Shown here: piece after piece, positions 62,509 through 64,000 of the stretch
Layout of the letters: the number at the start of each line of letters is the position of its first letter
Numbering within the stretch: the first letter of the stretch is position 1
Assembly (NCBI RefSeq): GCF_014698935.1
Contig: NZ_JACVMN010000002.1
Span: forward strand, 806,001 to 870,000
Origin: Flagellimonas sp. S3867
GTDB lineage: Bacteria; Bacteroidota; Bacteroidia; Flavobacteriales; Flavobacteriaceae
Length of the DNA stretch: 64,000 nucleotides
Direction of reading: 5' to 3'
The notes under the pieces: model-generated
Databases searched by the model: none
Told to the model about the DNA's origin: nothing
What the model saw: the letters and a program-made list of their open reading frames with translations, nothing else
Made by a program: the position numbers and the translations under genes

Positions 62509-63849
62509 ATGAAGAAGATATTAAGTGTTTTACTGTGGGTTTTTATCATCTCATGTAACAATGACGATGATCAAGCCATGGTGGTAGACGAGGTTACTTT
62601 TCTGGGTGAAGTTGACTGGATCAAAAACTTTGGTGGAACAGGCGAAGACACTGCACAATCTGTAATTCAGACTTCCGATGGAGGCTACGCCGTTTTGGGA
62701 TTCAGCAATAGCATTGATGGTGATATTGTTGGGAAAACCACCGATGTTAATGATTATTGGTTGCTAAAGTTGGATGCGGAAGGAAATCTCATGTGGAACA
62801 AAACCTATGGTGGAAGTAAGGACGATCGCGGACAAACGGTAATCCAAACTATCGATGGGGGGTATGCGATTGTTGGTTATGCCATGAGCGATGATGGTGA
62901 TGGAAGCAACAACGAAGGCTTTCACGACAATTGGATTCTAAAACTTGATTCTAATGGCAATATATTATGGGAAAAGAGCTTTGGCTTTTCAGGACATGAC
63001 CATTCCCATGATGTTGTGCAAACGGATGATGGTGGATTCTTCTTTTCAGGATTTCTGGATGTGACCTCCTCTGGAGGTGACGGAAACAATGGGAAGGGAA
63101 GTTACCTAACCCGCCATGGCGTAGGCGAGTTCTGGGGCACCAAGTTGGATGCCAATGGAAACTTACTATGGCGCAGATACTTTGGCGGCACCAATAACGA
63201 CCGGTCATTTGGTGTGCTTCAGGCAAATGATGGCGGATTTGTTATGGCCGGAGCATCTGAAAGCAACGATTTTGATATTACCAACCCTAAAGGAAGCTAC
63301 GATTTTTGGGTCGTTAAGGTTAACGACAAAGGGGACATGCTTTGGCAAAAATCTTTTGGAGGAACGGGCATTGATAAAGCTTACGACATTGCCAAAACTG
63401 GCGATAACGCCTATGTTGTCACCGGAAACACTTTCAGCACCGATACCGATATTTCAAAAAACAATGGCGAGTCTGATGTTTGGCTGATTAAGATTGATGA
63501 CAATGGGAACCTCGTTTGGGAAAAAAGCTTTGGTGGGACCGCTTTTGATGCCGCTAGGGGGCTAAGCCCTACCACTGATGGAGGTTTTGTCATTGCCGGA
63601 AATTCTAAAAGCATTGACGGCGACACCACGGAAAATATGGGCGAAAATGATTTATGGATCATTAAAACAGATGCCCAGGGCAATATCGAGTATCAAAAAA
63701 CATTTGGCGGGTCCGGCTTGGATTATGGTTTTGATGCCATCGAAAATACTGAGGGAAGCCTGATTTTAGCTGGGGAAACAGCAAGCAGTGATTTTCCTGA
63801 ACTTCAATCCAAGGGGATGACCGACCTGGTCATTATCAAAATCAAATAA
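62509..63849 (+). CDS. Seven-repeat beta-propeller lipoprotein
   Basis: This 446-residue lipoprotein has a signal (VLLWVFIISCNND, Cys about 16) and seven roughly 55-residue repeats, each with W/K-x-[FY]GG-x(4)-D and a later DGGY/DGGF then G (KNFGGTGEDTAQ, KTYGGSKDDRGQ, KSFGFSGHDHSH, RYFGGTNNDRSF, KSFGGTGIDKAY, KSFGGTAFDAAR, KTFGGSGLDYGF). The number and spacing suggest a seven-bladed propeller. It is on the cell surface beside a LVIVD-repeat lipoprotein. Ligand unknown. Confidence 0.85.
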   Translation: MKKILSVLLWVFIISCNNDDDQAMVVDEVTFLGEVDWIKNFGGTGEDTAQSVIQTSDGGYAVLGFSNSIDGDIVGKTTDVNDYWLLKLDAEGNLMWNKTYGGSKDDRGQTVIQTIDGGYAIVGYAMSDDGDGSNNEGFHDNWILKLDSNGNILWEKSFGFSGHDHSHDVVQTDDGGFFFSGFLDVTSSGGDGNNGKGSYLTRHGVGEFWGTKLDANGNLLWRRYFGGTNNDRSFGVLQANDGGFVMAGASESNDFDITNPKGSYDFWVVKVNDKGDMLWQKSFGGTGIDKAYDIAKTGDNAYVVTGNTFSTDTDISKNNGESDVWLIKIDDNGNLVWEKSFGGTAFDAARGLSPTTDGGFVIAGNSKSIDGDTTENMGENDLWIIKTDAQGNIEYQKTFGGSGLDYGFDAIENTEGSLILAGETASSDFPELQSKGMTDLVIIKIK

Positions 63850-63933
63850 TCCCCATACTTTTCCATAGATAACCCCTATTGAATCATTCGTTATTATAAT
63901 GTTAGGAAATGTGGTAAAACCCTACTTATACCA

Positions 63934-63941
63934 TATATTTG
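63934..63941 (+). promoter_or_regulatory. -7 element TATATTTG before the terminal gene
   Basis: This exact TAnnTTTG lies 29 bp before the ATG at 63971. Confidence 0.55.
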
Positions 63942-63970
63942 TAAGCTATTTAGAATAAATCCAAGTAAGA

Positions 63971-64000
63971 ATGATTAAAGTTTCAGAAACAGCTAGACAA
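63971..64000 (+). CDS. Start of an IscA/HesB-family iron-sulfur assembly protein (partial)
   Basis: Only ten codons are inside the window (MIKVSETARQ), which match the usual start of SufA/IscA-type carriers in flavobacteria. The sequence is too short for certainty; a suf operon may follow outside the window. Confidence 0.55.
   Translation, partial: MIKVSETARQ

Noticed and set aside
1..64000. Search for tRNA, rRNA, CRISPR, insertion sequences and prophage
   Set aside because: No cloverleaf, rRNA segment, repeat-spacer array or transposase was found. The XRE/S24 pair alone is not enough to call a prophage.

Overview
The window is ordinary chromosome of a marine-type Flavobacteriaceae bacterium (Bacteroidota). 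This rests on the gliding/type IX secretion genes sprE(porW) and gldH, the F-ATPase cluster that lacks atpD/atpC, a three-gene B-type sdhCAB operon, and HU-CCDC81/SPOR, DUF4292, DUF6168 and PSP1/RicT proteins. AT-rich spacers with Bacteroidota promoter -7 elements (TAnnTTTG) point the same way. A Muricauda/Maribacter-like genus is plausible, but that is inference. I see no rRNA, tRNA, CRISPR array, insertion sequence or prophage.

Layout. 1-8460: sprE (5' truncated), bactofilin, atpZ, a DUF6168 protein, then atpB-E-F-H-A-G ending in a strong terminator. 8599-16249: a lipoprotein sulfatase facing away from an envelope cluster (flippase, dut, nucleotidyltransferase, TPR protein, DUF4292 lipoprotein, EnvC-like M23 protein). 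16253-23768: aldo/keto reductase, thioesterase, HU/SPOR protein, dprA, trpS, a GlsB-type membrane protein, a lysophospholipid acyltransferase and a LytS-like 7TM kinase. 23975-27677: lipoprotein, ECF sigma factor, an unusual inner-membrane/beta-barrel hybrid, and recA. 27965-34523: trhO, ricT, gldH, PBP1A and the two CoA-transferase subunits. 34577-42066: several divergent regulator-target pairs (HxlR with OYE-RidA; a small protein with an XRE/S24 regulator; a membrane winged-helix regulator with YceI), plus a Cys-poor Vsr endonuclease and an aminotransferase. 42150-45576: sdhB, sdhA, sdhC. 45817-53428: rimK with an aspartoacylase-like gene, DUF1080 and PepSY-like proteins, an AraC regulator and a secreted VPS10/BNR protein. 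53606-57355: aminopeptidase P, a small membrane protein, a hexameric tyrosine-coordinated heme protein (HTHP), and a decayed stretch with a nonsense-interrupted membrane gene, a YwqG/DUF1963-like pseudogene and a DUF6896-like gene. 57537-64000: LamG lipoprotein, brnQ, thiL, two beta-propeller lipoproteins and the start of an IscA/SufA-like gene.

Most genes are conserved housekeeping. The less explained material is: (i) five copies of a 22-24 bp dispersed repeat, one inside the atp operon beside atpE; (ii) palindromes placed at predicted -7 elements of divergent regulator pairs; (iii) a 35-codon or noncoding transcription unit at 36843-37060 with its own promoter and terminator; (iv) HTHP with an FNR/CRP-spaced palindrome about 40 bp upstream of its predicted start; and (v) the decayed immunity-like stretch 56077-57355. 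I did not find a large undescribed multi-gene system.
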